From Simmondsia chinensis (taxonomy: Eukaryota; Streptophyta; Magnoliopsida; Caryophyllales; Simmondsiaceae), in the NCBI GenBank assembly GCA_018398585.1, contig JAGTTD010000008.1, forward strand, positions 10,552,501-10,616,500: 64,000 bases of DNA. The letters run 5' to 3'. The position numbers and the translations under genes are program-made. Below, piece after piece: positions 43,951-54,970 of the stretch. The notes under the pieces were generated by a model. It was not told the origin of the DNA. It worked only from the letters and a program-made list of their open reading frames with translations, and did not search any database. Each line of letters starts with the position of its first letter. Position 1 is the stretch's first letter.

Positions 43951-44490
43951 AAGGATAATCCTAGAAAGTGGCATGAATTGCTAATAGGTGCCCTTTGGAC
44001 TTACAAGACCTCTAAACGAGACGCAGCTAGGACAACTCCCTTCCATTTGACATATAGCCATGATGTTGTGCTCCCTATAGTAGTAATGGTTTAGTTTATT
44101 AGACTAACTTATCCAGGGAGGTTTTCTGAACTTGAATATGAGTAGTGCATGATGGACGAGCTTACTAACTTAGACTATGTAAGGCTTAATGCCCTTCACA
44201 AGTTGGAGACTCAAAAGAAGAGGATGGCTCAAGCCTTCAGCCAAAAGGTGAAGCCTATGTCTTTTGACTTGGGAGATTTGGACTGAAAATTGGTTTTACC
44301 CATTAGCCAAAAGGATTGTGTCTTTGGGAAATGGTCACCAAACTAGGAGGGCCCATTTAGAGTTATATATGTATTCTGAGGCAATAGCTATTTACTCCAT
44401 GACCTAGATGGAAGAACTCACCCAAGGGCTATCAATGGTAGGTTTCTAAAGAAATATGTGCCATCAATCTAGGATTCTAAAAAGGATCCT
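43951..44490 (+). pseudogene. Tat-type integrase pseudogene, C-terminal half
   Basis: It continues the integrase cut at 35274. DNPRKWHELLIGALWTYKTS (43957-44016) and TTPFHLTYSHDVVLPIVVMV precede a stop at 44092. Then DELTNLDYVRLNALHKLETQ (about 44157-44215), FGKWSPN, EGPFRVIYVF (about 44354) and INGRFLKKYVPSI near 44430-44470 match the C-terminal part of Tat integrases. The join across the copia element is exact apart from the duplicated 5 bp, good evidence that the copia element is the insert. Confidence 0.88.
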
Positions 44491-44713
44491 TAAATACAGA
44501 TTCCCGGAGCTATGGGTTCAATTTCAGTATCGATGTCTTGAGGATCAACCTCATGATCCTTAAGTTGAAATAAAAAGAAAAGCAAAGAACCACCAATCTG
44601 AGAGACACATTGGACAAAATGCATATTTCAATAATTACACGAGAGTACATAGACTGCATACAAAAAATTATGAGTAACTTTTATAGCCAAAATCTTTTTA
44701 TATGAACTAAAAA

Positions 44714-44965
44714 TCAAAAGAGTTGAGTCATAATCCTCACTAGGGATTCCTCTATTGAGGACAGTTGGCTGGTTAAGACATTGAGTTCATGATCCAAGGA
44801 AAGTGCTTCTTCTTGAATGGCTTGATTGTTCTTATGAGGCTCCGTGGTGGCCTCTTCGAGCCCTTGAACTACTAAACCATGAGAAAAATGTTGTTGGCTT
44901 AAGGAGAGTAGCTCTTCCTTAAGGAGACTTAACCTCTTCTCTAAGCCACTAATCTCATCTTCCAA
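44714..44965 (-). CDS. Antisense coiled-coil ORF downstream of Tat pol
   Basis: An 84-codon minus-strand ORF: MEDEISGLEKRLSLLKEELL, SLSQQHFSHGL, then ELNVLTSQLSSIEESLVRIM. Heptad-like Leu/Ile spacing suggests a coiled coil. The frame stays open upstream of the Met for a short distance (KAQWIRSLEDEISGLEK). It lies between the integrase end (about 44490) and the element end (about 45320). Some Tat-lineage elements, such as Grande and Retand types, are known to carry antisense ORFs at this position, so this may be such a gene or a fragment of one. Function is unknown. It could also be chance, given its size. Confidence 0.5.
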   Translation of the reverse strand: MEDEISGLEKRLSLLKEELLSLSQQHFSHGLVVQGLEEATTEPHKNNQAIQEEALSLDHELNVLTSQLSSIEESLVRIMTQLF

Positions 44966-45328
44966 ACTTCTTATCCATTGAGCTTTGATGATCCTAGCTC
45001 CTTATTGCTGCTAGGAGTGCTTCAAACAACAACTACAAGCCTTCTCGGCCAACTGAATTCCTTAGGTTTCTATGGCATCTATGCAATTCCGTTTCCTCTG
45101 AAAAAGAGCTGGGACCCCTTAGTTCACCTTCAAGAGCACCTTCCCAAGAACTTCAAGTTCCTGGACAATAGAGGGATATATCTTTGGATCTTCTTTTAGG
45201 GGTCTTATCAGGGATATGGCAGCTTGAAAAATGGCCCCCCTCAGCTAGAGTTAGATTAAGGAGATGCGTGATTTCTCTCAACTGTTAGAGTTTGGGATAT
45301 TCTTGGTCCAGTTGCTAGAGAGCCAATC
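44966..45328. other. 3' tail of Tat element 2
   Basis: Minus-strand traces upstream of the antisense ORF (for example QLAEKACSC and PKELKF-like words) suggest that it was once longer. A 73-codon plus-strand ORF at 44978-45199 is incidental. No LTR of this element was recognised before the copia LTR begins at 45329. Confidence 0.45.
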
Positions 45329-47866
45329 TATTCGGAACGGCGTCCTAAAATCCAGACTTATTCATAATATATTATTTTTATTAATAAATAAAATTAAAGT
45401 CCCAGTCATTTTCTAGTTAAATTTGTGTAAGCGAGCATTCATACTATATGTGATTTTCTTTTGGAGACATCCGTGAGATGGGTATAGTCCTCTGACTGCA
45501 ATTTACATATTTGTTCCAAGTGATTTATGAGACTAAGCCACAAGTAGACTTGGAACAAACGGTATGGATTGTTGTTTGAAAGGCTCATAGTTGAAGAAAA
45601 GTTTGGACCACTTGTATGCTAAGATTGTAACGTAACACTTTAGATATCTTGTCTTGGTTATGTGGATAGAGATCCAAAATTGTTGGGTTAGTGTGTTTCA
45701 AAAGATTGACACACTGTGTTGGACCATGTGGGTTACTTATTTCTAGGGTACTATCGAAAATGAGTGATTCACGTTATACTATTGAAACGGCGATTCTAAA
45801 TCCTGAGGGTATTCTAAACTTGTACATGGAGCTTTAGTTACTTTGGCGTACTATTCGTAAGGTCTAAACGTATGACTGAATTTCCATGTACACTGGGTAA
45901 TGATGTGTGGTGCGACAAGGATCAAGTATTCAATAGAGAATCTATGGTCTCTTATGAGATATAGATGTCTCCTTAGTTGATTCGCAAATATTTGAATAGG
46001 TCAGAAACTTTGGCAAAAATATTCCAAGTGTTTGACATCTAGTGAGATGTGCTTCCATGCTTTTCTATCTTAAAGTTTGTTCTTCTGTCACTTTTCGTCG
46101 TTGTCGTCGTCGTTGCTTGTCATGACAAGCATGACTGTTGGGCTGGCTCAAAGAAACCGTCTTTGTAACGGTCGTTTTCATGGTTGTTAGGAGCATTTTT
46201 TTAAAAAAATTTCGTGTTTCTTGTATGAGTATTATAATAGTCTCATTTACATGTTTGGTGAATGATTATGATGGGTGTGTGTATGCATATGTTTTTTGTT
46301 TCTTTCAGTGTATGAATAATTTACATGGTTGAAAAAGTGGGGGAAGGAAAATGAAAAAAAAATAATGATAAAGTTGTTTGAATGATTGGGTTTGTTCGGT
46401 ATCAGTTTTTGTTTTCAGAATTTATACTATGAATATGCTCAAGTATAAATGAATTATTCAGTAAAGGGTGAGTCGGTACTAATGGCGAAGCTGTGAGAAG
46501 GATAATGGTAATGGTTATATTTATTCTTTGTCATAGACATCTAGTGAAAAGGTGGTTTACATCAATGCAGTCTGTTAGGAAAATATCGAATAAATAGTTT
46601 AAGTCTGGAGTGTAGTGAGATTTATTTAGTGGAATTAAGTCTCATTAAATAGTAATTAAATTATTTCATGTGCGCAAGCCTCTGTAATTATTGCCATCGG
46701 AAAAATATTAAAGAATTCATGAGATGAATTATTTATCAATGAGATGGGTAAATTAATTTAGCCAAACATTATTCTTGAGATGAATAAAAGTTAAAAGTTA
46801 TAAAATAAAATAATTTTTGAAAGTTAAAATTCATAAGATGAATTTTTACATATGGGAAACAAAGCAAAACAAAAACACAAAAAAAATCGCAAAAAATCGC
46901 ACATGACGCATGATCCTTGTGCTTCAGATTTGACAAACCAATGTGCGACACATCCCCTAAGCCATCCGTGTCCGCGTAAGCGGACCTATAATATTGCAAC
47001 ACGTGTCATGCGATTTTTCCCTGTACAAAATGCATCGTTTTACATTGATTTTGAAAGAAACGCTGCGTTTTGTTTAAAAGCTGCAAATCCCATATCAATT
47101 TAATAGCCTATTTTCACTCCGGTATACTCCTATAAATAGAGATACTTATTCCATGGGTTTGACATTCTACCAAAATAAATATTTTTGGGTTTCAGAAATT
47201 GTTTCAGAGACCTAATTGGAGAGAAAATTTTCCATTGAAATTTTTCTTTCCTCAGTTTTATATTTTTTGGAGCCCACCCTCCGGCAGTTTGGGGTCGTTG
47301 CGCAGAAGATCGCGCGGTCTCAATTTTCTTGGTATTCTTTATTATAGGAGAAATTTCAGGTATGTTCTTCTTTCCTTCTTTCTTCAGTTTCGCTTTTCTA
47401 TTTGTTTACAGTGTTCATTATTATGCCTATTTAAGTTTGTGTATAATTATGAATATTTTACAGTAAAGGGCCTATAGATCTAAATTAAGAGTTTAGATCC
47501 ATAGATTTAAATTATGAATTTGAATCTGTAGATTTAAAATTAGAAATTTTAAATCAACCCTTTGTTTAGAATTATGAATTCTAAACCCCTTTATGATGCG
47601 TAAACTTTAGGGAAAATTTTTAAAATTCGTCCTAACAAGCAGTGTTAGAGCAAAAGGATTTACAGAGCTAACCCTAATCCCGGGAGCTCTCGTGCGTGAG
47701 GTGTCACAAAGCGTGACTCTCCGATCAGGGGGCTTAGGTCAAGAGAAGAGTCTCCTACTCTAAGTACTCTAATAGGTGCCTTTTGTTGTGAGCATAGTTC
47801 AAGCTTTTGAACCCAATGATCAGCAAAAGAGTTTATTTTCGAACAAAATTTATATTTTTCCCAACA
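45329..47866 (+). repeat. 5' LTR of copia element 2
   Basis: Start fixed by alignment with the 3' LTR at 63833 (TGTTAGGAAC there, TATTCGGAAC here). End at CCCAACA (47866), just before the PBS. At 2.54 kb it is long for a plant copia LTR. A TATA box lies at 47131-47138. 47465-47600 is rich in short inverted words such as TTTAGAATTATGAATTCTAAA. Small ORFs inside are not considered genes. Confidence 0.82.
47131..47138 (+). promoter_or_regulatory. TATA box of copia LTR
   Basis: TATAAATA after CTCC, about 735 bases before the LTR end. It is the likely pol II promoter of the element. Confidence 0.6.
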
Positions 47867-47868
47867 AT

Positions 47869-47880
47869 TGGTATCAGAGA
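47869..47880 (+). other. PBS of copia element 2 (tRNA-iMet)
   Basis: TGGTATCAGAGA, two bases inside the LTR end. It matches the initiator tRNA-Met site. Confidence 0.85.
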
Positions 47881-49790
47881 CTACCTCTGATTACAGTCAT
47901 AAAATACATGAATAGGTGTAATAAGATCAAAATAAATAGACCTGCGATTTAATAAAATAGAGATTTTATTAAGGAAAGTTTGTTTAAAGTAGTGATTTAA
48001 ATTGTTTAAATCCTTAAAGTTTTAGCAACTAATTAGATTGTTTCTTTTACTGCATCGATTTAAATTGTTAAATCGTTAAAAGAGTTAATAATTAACTAGA
48101 TCGTTTATAGTGACGATTTATATTGTTTAAATTGTTAAAGAATTAATCATTAGTTCAGACCTACCGATCGATAAATTTGGGATTACATGATCTAATGATC
48201 ATTTGGTTAAGATTTATAAAATCAAATAAGATTAATCTAATGAGATTAGATGACAAAATTAGACAAAATTAATCTTATGAGATTAAATTTAATTATTTAC
48301 TTTAAATTAAATTATTTTCTTTTAAAAAATATATATAATAAAATTTTGTCGGTAGACGATGGCGTCTAACTTTAGAAATAAAAATAATTAAAATAAAAAA
48401 ATTTTTCTAATTCTTTTATTTTTCGGGACGTGTAGACGTCAGTATTTATTTACGTAATAATTATAAATTAATTATTTTATTAATTAATTTCCTTCTAGAT
48501 TGAGATTTTAAATTAGATTATTAGATAATTTAAGTTGTGAATCAGTATTATTTTATTAAATAAAAGTTATTTTAAATTATTTTAGAATAGATTCAGAAAT
48601 AGATTATATGATAGCTTAAGTTAACTTTATTTTTAAAATAAAAGTTAAATTTTATTAATTAAATTTTAGAATAAGATTCTAAACTAGGCAACTGGATAGT
48701 CTAAACTTATTTAATCTTAGAATGGGACTCTAAATAAGACTAAGGGATAGTCTAAGTTCTAAATTGCTGCTGTTTTTGAATGAAATTAATTTTTATTAAT
48801 TAATTAGTTTTAGAATTAGATTCTAAAAATAGATTATGAGATAATCTAAATTGCAGAATTATTTTGAATTAAAAATTAATTTCTATTAAACGATTGAGTT
48901 TTAGAATGGGATTCTAAAAGTAGATTATTAGATAATGTAAATAATATTACAATACTTTTTTAAATAAAAATTAATTAATAAATTTTATTAATTAAATATT
49001 GTATGAGATTCTAAATTTAGATTATGAGATAATCTATATTGTAAAACGATAATATTTTAAATAAATTAATTAATTAATTGTGGTTTATTTGAATGAGATT
49101 TTAATGGGGGTTATGAGATAATTCAGGTTGTAAAAGCAAGATAGTTAAAAACCACTAGTTTTTAAAATCAAGTAGGAGCAAGGTTTCAATTGTTGTAACC
49201 TTATGGTCTCTATTGCCGGTCTAGCAGTATAGTAGATCGATAGACCTCCCTGTGGAGGATGTTGGTTTGCAGATTACAGGGTTATACTTCTATTGGGATA
49301 AACCAAAGTGCAAAGAAGCGATGCAACCACGCTGCCGTGGAGTATTACGTGTATTTGTATAGAAGTTTATGTAATGGTTTGCACTTGACTAGCGTGATGC
49401 ATTAGCCTCCCCGACGAGCTTTGTTGTGTTATGTTAGAGACTAAGGTAAAGTGGTGAGTTAAGTATGTGTTAGTAAGAGTTACAAAAAAAACATGTTAAT
49501 TGAGAATAGTTCTCACCCAAACGAGCTTCGTGCGACCCGTTGCTGGGGAGTAAGGAGTGGTGTGTTTGGGTCATCATTGTATTCATGATAGTACAATTTG
49601 GTGGATATCTGACTTATTGTGTATGCTAAATTGAAAGAATAGATATCCCTGCATTATACATGACTCTTGTTAGACAGTTACACAAATGTTTGCATTTACA
49701 ATATTTTTGACATGCATATGGTTGGACAACCTCACTTGATTTCAAATACATAATGTACACACTGGACCAAATCACATTTCCTTGAAAAAT
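47881..49790 (+). other. AT-rich leader and decayed gag of copia element 2
   Basis: No ORF of note. 47990-48160 has three copies of a GATTTAAATTGTTTAAAT-like palindrome at roughly 60-bp spacing. 48510-49130 has the palindrome array listed separately. 49130-49790 should hold gag N-terminal sequence but nothing could be read with confidence. Confidence 0.5.
48510..49130 (+). repeat. About 90-bp repeat with core AGATTATGAGATAATCT, x 8
   Basis: The core palindrome or a variant occurs near 48514, 48601, 48687, 48737, 48831, 48922, 49019 and 49111, mostly 86-97 bp apart. Two copies (48831, 49019) are perfect 17-base palindromes around a central GAG. A second inverted word, TTTTAGAATGGGATTCTAAAA, precedes several copies, and TTTATTAATTAATT-like spacers separate them. 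These could form hairpins in the leader RNA. Confidence 0.8.
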
Positions 49791-49799
49791 AAGTTTAAC

Positions 49800-50225
49800 T
49801 TATTCATTACTCACAAGGGACCTATTCGAAAGAAAGGAAAGGGCAGGGTTGCTATTGTAGCAGCCAAGTCCTTAAGGAAGTCAGCAAAAGAAAAGTGTTT
49901 TTTTTGCAAGAAAACTAGGCCACTGGAGGATAACCTACACTAAGTACATAGCTACACTTCTTGCAAAGTCTGCTAAGCCATCTGGTAGAGATATGTTGAT
50001 ATCTCACTTAGTTGAGTCATGCGCAGTTAAGAGTCCACCAGGTTCCTGGTGGGTGGACTCAGGTTCAACTAATCATATATGTAATATGTTATGGAGCCCA
50101 AGCTCGGCCAAAGGCTATACAATGGGTGTTGTACCTGATGGTCAGGGACAATACAATAGTAATGGTCTTAAGTGCAGAAGATGTTAGCTTAGACTTTGGG
50201 GATAGAGTTTTATAATAAAGGGTTG
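49800..50225 (+). pseudogene. copia gag C-terminus and protease remnant
   Basis: GPIRKKGKGRVAIVAAKS-like basic sequence near 49815-49880 is followed by a knuckle, KCFFCKKT then, after a one-base shift at an A/T-rich run, GHWRITYTKY (about 49890-49950). The ORF at 49993-50187 reads SPPGSWWVDSGSTNHICNML, the copia protease active site with its catalytic D-S-G-S intact. The frame is lost after 50187; DVSLDFGDRVL at about 50180-50212 lies in another frame. Confidence 0.8.
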
Positions 50226-50269
50226 ATTATTTAAACCTTCGCTGTACAAGATTTTCATTTCTGTATTTC

Positions 50270-50960
50270 AGTTAATGGATAATTATTATTTAGTTGATTT
50301 TGATAATGAAAATTTTAATATGAGAAATAAATTATTTATTTGCACATGTACACGAATAAATTATTTAAATGAATCGGACATAAGTTCACTTATTCAATCT
50401 TCTAAAAGAAAACATCCTAAAAGTGATAATGCCAACACCTCCCACCAACGTCTAGGTAACACCAATTCGAACAGGATCCAAAGATTGGTAAAAGATGGAC
50501 CAATAGAGGCTTTGGACTTGGGGCCATTACCAGTCTGCAAGTCCTGCATAGAAAGAAGATGACCAAGTCTACCTTTAAGAGTAAAGGCACCAAGTTTGGT
50601 GACTTGCTTGAGTTGGTTCACATAGATTTATGTGGACCAATGCATGTTCAAGTAGAGGTGGGTATGGGTACTTAACCATATTTAGTGATGATTACTCAAG
50701 GCATGGATATGTTTACCTGATGAGACATAAGTCAGACGTTTTTGGAGAAATTCAAAGAGTATAAAGTTGAATTTTAAAAGCTATTAAGTAAACAAGTTAA
50801 GTTACTTCGATCAGATTGAGGTGGTGAATATTTTTTGGGTGAATTTCTGGATTTTCTAACTGTAAATAAGATAAGACCTTAGCTTTCTGCTATGGATACA
50901 CCGTAGCAAAATGGTGCTGCAAATAAAAGAATCAATGACGGTCTTTTCTATAGTTTTTTA
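50270..50960 (+). pseudogene. copia integrase remnant
   Basis: The ORF at 50275-50562 ends with HQRLGNTNSNRIQRLVKDGP and LPVCKSCIERR, the GAG-pre-integrase and zinc motif. Next, in other frames: GDLLELVHIDLCGPMHVQ (about 50598-50650, first core Asp), DDYSRHGYVYLMRHKSD, and LLRSD-x-GGEYFLGEFLDFL (about 50805-50855, second Asp, with a stop inside). AMDTP-x-QNGAANKRI (about 50890-50930) has the catalytic Glu position replaced by Asn. Confidence 0.8.
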
Positions 50961-51099
50961 TTAAAAAAGTTTCTGTAAATACAATGCAAAATACTTAGAA
51001 ATGATCTTGCAAGTAAACTAGAAAAACATAAACAAAATAGTATTATAAGAATTAAAAGAAAATGACACTAATTTTGAACAACTACACACAACTCAAGAC

Positions 51100-52078
51100 A
51101 GAGAGGATGCATTAGATGCACCTACTAATAGGAATGAGAATGTTTCAGGTACACGAGAGCTTAGGTGTGGTGGGAGGATAGTTAGGACACCTGACAGGTT
51201 TATAGAAGGAACTTTTAGAGGTTGACCATGGCATTGAATCTGATCCTTTTAGTCATAATGAAGCAATTAAGTCTTATAGGTTTGAGCAATTTGTTGAACG
51301 AACCATGCGTGTACAAACGATAATAAAAGAAAGTAGTGACTTTCTTGGTACTGTATGTCAATAATATACTACTCATTAGGAATGATGTGGGGGTGTCATT
51401 AGGTGTAAAGGCTTGGTTGTCATAATAGCTCAATATGAAGGACATAGGAGAAGCCAGCTCTACTCTTAGGATTAAGCTTATGCGAGGTCGTGAGAGCATG
51501 ATGTCTGTCTTTCTCTAGCCACTTATATTGGCAAAATGGTATTGGCAAAATGGTGTCAAGGTATTACATGGAGGACTCTAAGAAAGATTTTTTTACCTTT
51601 TAGGGATGGAGGCCCCTTTCCTTTTTTAGAGTAGTGTTCTATGGCACCTCAAGAGGAGGAATAGTTGGGGAATATTCCATATACTTTGGCAATGGGAGCA
51701 TCATGTATGCCATGTTGTGCTTGAGACTAGATATTTGCTATGCTATGGTATAGTAAGCAGGTGTTATTCTAACGCGGGTCCGATGGACTAGGTGGCAGTG
51801 AAGTGTTTTCTCTAGTTCTTAGGAAGAACTAGAGATTATATGCTAATTTTTTAAAGTGACAAGCTGGTTCCAATTGGTTATACTAATTAATGACGTTCGG
51901 TCAGATTAAAATGATAGACATTCGACGTTTAAGCATGTCTTTACCCTTGGAATGGGAGCCATTGGTGAGAGGAATGTCAAGTAGTATTGTATTGCTAACT
52001 TCACAATAGAGTAATTGAGCTCACTAAGGGTTAGGATCAGTAGACATTTGGTTCAAACTTCAAAGGGGCAAGTATGGA
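51100..52078 (+). pseudogene. copia RT C-terminus and RNase H remnant
   Basis: Readable pieces are IVRTPDRFIEGTFRG near 51180, HGIESDPFSHNEAIKSYRFE near 51230, SRYYMEDSKKDFFTF near 51550, GSIMYAMLCLRLDICYAMVW near 51690 and, in RNase H, VPIGYT-like then KHVFTLGMGAIGERNVK near 51930-51985. Much of RT including the YVDD block is gone, so part of pol between about 50970 and 51100 has been deleted. The CACTA element interrupts just after RNase H. Confidence 0.78.
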
Positions 52079-52091
52079 CACTACAAGAAAA
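52079..52091 (+). repeat. CACTA left terminal inverted repeat
   Basis: CACTACAAGAAAA, perfectly inverted at 63782-63794. Confidence 0.92.
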
Positions 52092-52097
52092 CTGGTT

Positions 52098-52300
52098 TTT
52101 AACGACCAAAAGTAACGACTGGGATTTTTTTAGTCGTTAATGGTCTGTTTGTAGTGCCTAGTTGCGATGGGATTAAAACACTGTCGTTAAAAGATGGTAC
52201 ATGTTGGGCTTATAGCGACGGAAACTAAATAATGTCCTTAATTCTACTCACAAACTGTCGTTAATAGGCTTAAGTAAGCGGTAAAATTTTGGTCAAAGGA
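52098..52300 (+). repeat. CACTA left subterminal repeats
   Basis: Short words in both orientations: TTTAACGACC, AGTAACGAC, TAGTCGTTAA, CTGTCGTTAA (twice) and AGCGACGG. In En/Spm such arrays bind the TNPA-class protein. Confidence 0.75.
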
Positions 52301-52619
52301 GTTAAAATTCGTTAATTTTTAAAAATTAGGCCCTTTTTTAAAATTTTTATTGTCTATTTTTTTTATGCTCTTAAATTTTTTAATTGATATTTCACCCATC
52401 CATACCGTAATTGAAGTTCAAGAATTAAATAATATCCCAACTAATACTTAATTCGATATTTTACACTTTTGGTATATTTCTATTATTCTTGATAATTTTT
52501 TATTTTAGATACTAAAGTATAATTTTTAATTAATTAAAAAATATAATAAATGTAATAATTTAACAAAAAAGACATTATATTAATTTTGGGCAAAAATTTT
52601 TCCCACCCTTTCTTCCCTC

Positions 52620-52964
52620 CAAACCTACGCCTGATTTTATCCCCCATAAACCCTAGCTCTTAACAACCCACACCTGTTTCAAACTCCACGAAAGGGAAGC
52701 AGCGAAGTAGGAAACGATTCTTCGTCAGTCCTTCGTGAACCAGCCGCACAGCGGCGAAATCCAACCGTAGGTAATTAATTTTGTTTGATTGATTGCGTTT
52801 TCTGAAATTTCTTTGCGTCGTTTTTGTTCAGTAACCCTAGAATTGGTTATTACTACATTACGGTGTTAATCTATAGATTTTATGCAATAATTTCTTAATT
52901 AAACTGTGTGAATTTCTTTTCTTCAAAGATTTGGCAATGGCGGCAACAGACGAAGGCTTTGATC
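52620..52964 (+). other. Likely 5' exons of the CACTA transcript
   Basis: A probable non-coding exon ends at 52770 (CCGTAG|GTAATT). The next exon is 52929-52964, after CTTCAAAG, with an ATG at 52937 reading MAATDEGFD before a GTAAAC donor at 52965. Direct splicing from there to 56821 would not keep the transposase frame, so this ATG may belong to another isoform or a leader ORF. Confidence 0.4.
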
Positions 52965-53522
52965 GTAAACCTATATTCCATTTTTTACAGTATTTACCTA
53001 TTGTACCAAGATTTCAAATGATTTTATACTAGAATGACAAAGCTTTAAAGCAAATTTGTCTTGCTTTTTGGTAGTTCGTGTTGTATTCGCTGAATTAACA
53101 AATTAGTTGATAGTTCATTCTTGTTATAAGCCGATGTCTATTGTTTGTTGGTAGTTAATAGCCTTAATTCTATTCATCGCTATATTGACCCACTATACCC
53201 ATAATTTGTATGATATTTGTTAGATTGACAAAGTTCCAAAACAAATATGTCCCTTTTATGTTGGTAATTCATGTTATCTTTGCTGAATTAACAAATTAGT
53301 TGGTAGATCGTGCTTGTTATAAGCCCATGTCTGTTGTTCGTTGGTAATTAACAGCCCTAATTTAGTTCTTTGCTATATTGACACATTGTATCCAGATTTT
53401 GAATGATTTTTTGCTAGATTGTCAAAGCTTCTAAGAGAATAAGTCCCTTTTATGTTGGTAATTCTTGTTATATTTGATGAATTAAGAAATTAGTTGGTAG
53501 TTTGTGTCTATTATAAGCCAAT
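52965..53522 (+). repeat. Intron sequence with about 193-bp tandem repeat x 3
   Basis: The word TGAATTAACAAATTAGTTG recurs at 53091, 53284 and 53478 (spacings 193 and 194). Around it each unit shares a TATTGAC-CA-T-TA-CC block, GATTGACAAAGCTT and TTATAAGCC-ATGTCT. The array ends exactly where the next LTR element begins (53523). Confidence 0.8.
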
Positions 53523-54300
53523 TGTTATGAATCAAGATCAATCTTGATTCATAACCTAGGGTTTGATAGAAATAAGAAAGTGTGAGATGAGAAAGAAGGG
53601 GAAAGAGATGAGAAACTACAGAGAAATATAGAGATGAGAAGAGAATTCAATCCAATTATCATTCAACATACCTTTTTACAATGCAAGGCTTCCTATTTAT
53701 ACTAATTGATTGAGCTTAAAAATATCTAAGTAAACAATGAATCTAGACCAACATTAACTACTACTAACTAACTAAATCGACTTAACCGACGTATATGAAT
53801 TTTCCCTATTTTTTCCGCCAAAACCATTAACTGACATTAGCCACCAATTAACTAACTAATTTCCATATATACCCTCCAACATACTGAGATCATGATAATA
53901 CCTACCCCCCCCACCCCCCCCCCCCCCCCCCCCCCCCCCCGCCCCCCCAAATTTCTCTTCCCATTTAAGAGATTATTGTCCCAAGAATCTAATTAGAGCT
54001 TTAAGACTTAAGGAGCCTATGCTGTTGCGGAAATTTCAGCTGGAGGGGTGCTTATTGTAACAGTATTGACCTCCAAACGATGAACAATAGATCTGAATTC
54101 TATTCAACAAATCTGAAATTTCAGCCTTTGGTGCTTATTGTAATAGCTTAAAACTACTTCTACTTTGAGCTTCAACTTCAAACTTGGACACACACTTGTC
54201 ATTCTTTCTACTATTAGAATGAGGTTGTGATGAAGGATGTCCTTTAGGAATTCTATTCTTCCTGACTTTCCCGAAACCAGGTGGCCTTTCGCCACCATTC
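53523..54300 (-). mobile_element. Fragment X: left LTR and 3' end of a gag-only-type element
   Basis: The LTR at 53523 to about 53900 starts TGTTATGAATC and shares with 5108-5497 the inverted terminus, the purine block (GATGAGAAAGAAG) and CAATTATCATTCAACATA. The PPT position is a 44-base, almost pure C run (53905-53948), i.e. a G run on the element's strand. The internal part to 54300 also resembles 5513-5620. A short minus-strand coding trace (GGERPPGFGKVRKNRIPKGH) lies at 54240-54300. The element is cut at 54301 by fragment Y and has no right LTR. Confidence 0.7.
53905..53948 (-). repeat. Poly-C tract, an expanded PPT
   Basis: About 44 bases almost all C. It lies exactly where the polypurine tract of fragment X is expected (G-rich on its strand). 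Confidence 0.8.
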
Positions 54301-54970
54301 TGTTATGATTGTAATGAGAAGTGTTTAGTAGTATTAGTCTTAGGAATTATGCTAGTTGTATATCTTGAATAAGTCACGTGTTAGTTGCTGGTCTGTTGTT
54401 TGGTTCTGTTATTAGCTTGGTCAGTGTTACACTCGCGATTGAATCACAAGCGTAAGCTAAGTAAATTTAGGATAGATTGAGAGTATGAGATGAGAAAGAA
54501 GTGAATTGAGATGAAAAATTAGAGAATTTAGAGTTTAGATGAGATAAGAAGGGAAAGGGGATAAGAAATAGAGAGAGTTAGATGAGAGAGATAAAGTTTG
54601 ATCTCAAAATGAGATTGTTTCAGTGAATTTGATTGAATGAAATGAAATTTACAGCTCAACTTCTACTTATAGCAAATTCAAGCAAAGCTAATACAATGAA
54701 CCTAGACTACGCAAGCTAACCGACTCACTAAAATATCTAGGCATTTGAAAATATCTACTAACTAACGCTAACAACCACTTAAGCTAATTTTGGCACCAAA
54801 GCCGACAACAATGCAGCAAGCTACTGCAGCCTTATTAATTTGCAACTAAGGAAAGCATAAATGGAACTACTACATCAATTACTAAGCTAACAACATCATA
54901 ACAGCAACAATAGAACAAATCAGCAACACAACCCATTACAGCTCAATCCTTGAATTCTCGGATCATAACA
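54301..54970 (-). repeat. LTR of fragment Y (3' LTR)
   Basis: Terminal words TGTTATGAT and ATCATAACA are inverse of each other. It includes GAGATGAGAAAGAAGTGAA, shared with the LTR at 7706-8098. No second copy was found in the window. Confidence 0.65.

Larger units (their letters stand above)
23990..45320 (+). mobile_element. Tat-type Ty3/gypsy element 2, split by two insertions
   Basis: The parts are gag C-terminus (24100-25612), protease to integrase N-half (31476-35274), and integrase C-half with 3' region (43951 to about 45320). The gaps are filled by an Athila derivative and a SIRE-like copia element, each with LTR pairs and near-perfect 5-bp duplications. The joined order is that of a Tat-type element, and an antisense ORF downstream of pol supports that lineage. 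Its own LTRs were not recognised; the left side abuts Athila LTR-A and the right side a copia LTR. Confidence 0.75.
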
